From contig CAMOIC010000023.1 in NCBI GenBank assembly GCA_946615965.1, positions 1 to 22,706 of the forward strand: DNA of 22,706 nt, read 5' to 3'. The position numbers and the translations under genes were made by a program. The notes beneath the pieces were generated by a model. It was not told the origin of the DNA, did not search any database, and saw only the letters and a program-made list of their open reading frames with translations. Of the stretch, positions 22,210 through 22,706 are shown in pieces. The DNA is from UBA3700 sp002372775 (lineage in GTDB: Bacteria > Bacillota > Clostridia > Christensenellales > UBA3700). Each line of letters opens with the position of its first letter. Within the stretch, counting starts at the first letter, position 1.

Positions 22210-22623
22210 ATGGCTGATTCAAGAAGAGTTGATGTAGTTATTAATAGCGTTATTAATGGCGAGAAGATAGTTATAAAGTCTATAGGGGAATATAGACTTA
22301 GCGATGGTAATCATATAATTGTCTTTAACCATAATGATCAGAACTATGTAACTAAGTATGCCATAAAAGCTTCTAAAGAAAATATGTTATTAAAAAGACT
22401 TGGCGCTATTAAGGGCGACATGTTATTTGATATATCTAAGCAAACAGAAACTAGATATGAGACAATGGGTCTTAGTCATGATTTTATTATTAATACTAAT
22501 AGCTATCTCATAAAAGAAAATGATGATAGCGTAGTAATTGAAACAGAATATTTATTAAGCGATAAATCGCCTTTAGAACCTATTAAGACAAATCAGACAA
22601 TCACAATTACATATATAGATTAA
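22210..22623 (+). CDS. DUF1934 (YwiB-like) domain protein
   Basis: This 137-residue protein is nearly all beta strands, and its layout matches DUF1934/YwiB, a small beta-barrel family of Firmicutes. Marks are an opening VDVVINSVINGEKI, a central stretch that ends in LLKRLGAIKGDMLFD (55-70, where the family has a conserved Arg-x-Gly before the Leu-x-Phe strand), and the closing QTITITYI. No enzymatic motif is seen and the role of the family is not known. GGAG at 22201-22204 supports the start. It stands alone behind its own promoter. Confidence 0.65.
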   Translation: MADSRRVDVVINSVINGEKIVIKSIGEYRLSDGNHIIVFNHNDQNYVTKYAIKASKENMLLKRLGAIKGDMLFDISKQTETRYETMGLSHDFIINTNSYLIKENDDSVVIETEYLLSDKSPLEPIKTNQTITITYID

Positions 22624-22657
22624 AATAGCCCAAATAGCCTGTTTTTGTGCCTCGGTG

Positions 22658-22687
22658 TTGTTTTTGGATATTTCACTTTCGTATAAT
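22658..22687 (+). promoter_or_regulatory. Promoter for a gene beyond the window end
   Basis: TTGTTT (22658-22663) and TATAAT (22682-22687) are 18 bp apart. AAGGGGTG at 22694-22701 looks like a ribosome site, so a start codon should lie just past 22706. No terminator is obvious between 22624 and 22657. Confidence 0.5.
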
Positions 22688-22706
22688 TAATATAAGGGGT
22701 GAATTA

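Noticed and set aside
1..22706. CRISPR arrays, transposases, phage genes, toxin-antitoxin or defence clusters
   Set aside because: Looked for on both strands; no repeat-spacer pattern or matching protein was seen.

Overview
The window is about 22.7 kb of AT-rich DNA that looks like a core chromosomal stretch of an uncultured, low-GC, gut-type Clostridia/Firmicutes bacterium. The evidence is the dominance of AGA for arginine, the GGAGG-type ribosome binding sites, the consensus sigma-A promoters, and the gene set: a CdaA-type diadenylate cyclase, rubrerythrin, a ferredoxin-nitroreductase fusion, a YunG-like protein and many lipoproteins. There is no phage, transposase, CRISPR array or plasmid machinery. 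The exact genus cannot be told from the sequence.

Layout. (1) 95-181, minus: tRNA-Leu(CAA). (2) 313-5801, plus: a tight run of six genes (inorganic pyrophosphatase, DNA polymerase III delta, a small polytopic membrane protein, a membrane-anchored M28-like protein without the metal ligands, CdaA, a DUF1015 protein), closed by a terminator. (3) 5926-7242: aspartate kinase with its own promoter and terminator. (4) 7315-10251, minus: GH38 alpha-mannosidase. (5) 10469-11809: MATE exporter, converging by a 4-bp overlap on a minus-strand pair, AEC transporter and YbaK-type deacylase. (6) 13356-13856: a small lipoprotein. (7) 13963-15833: a rhodanese-TtcA fusion overlapping a TcdA/CsdL-type E1-like enzyme, i.e. 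a tRNA modification pair. (8) 15882-16436, minus: rubrerythrin. (9) 16437-16768: an intergenic region with a possible 19-codon gene and an orphan terminator. (10) 16769-17344: an MBG-type lipoprotein. (11) 17484-19201: MetY-type sulfhydrylase plus a YunG-like protein. (12) 19202-19342: an inverted-repeat element, then a membrane-anchored alpha/beta hydrolase. (13) 20394-22117: aldo/keto reductase and ferredoxin-nitroreductase. (14) 22210-22623: DUF1934-like protein, followed by a promoter for a gene beyond the window.

The points most worth following are these: the apparent pseudo-peptidase that has a membrane segment at both ends and sits next to CdaA; the rhodanese-TtcA/TcdA pair, whose promoter has perfect -35 and -10 boxes and a palindrome around the -10; two promoters placed so that their mRNAs would be leaderless; an 11-bp tandem repeat where a -35 box should be; and a compact inverted-repeat element (19222-19298) carrying a perfect Shine-Dalgarno-like core with no start codon at normal spacing. 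No large novel multi-gene defence or mobile system is evident.
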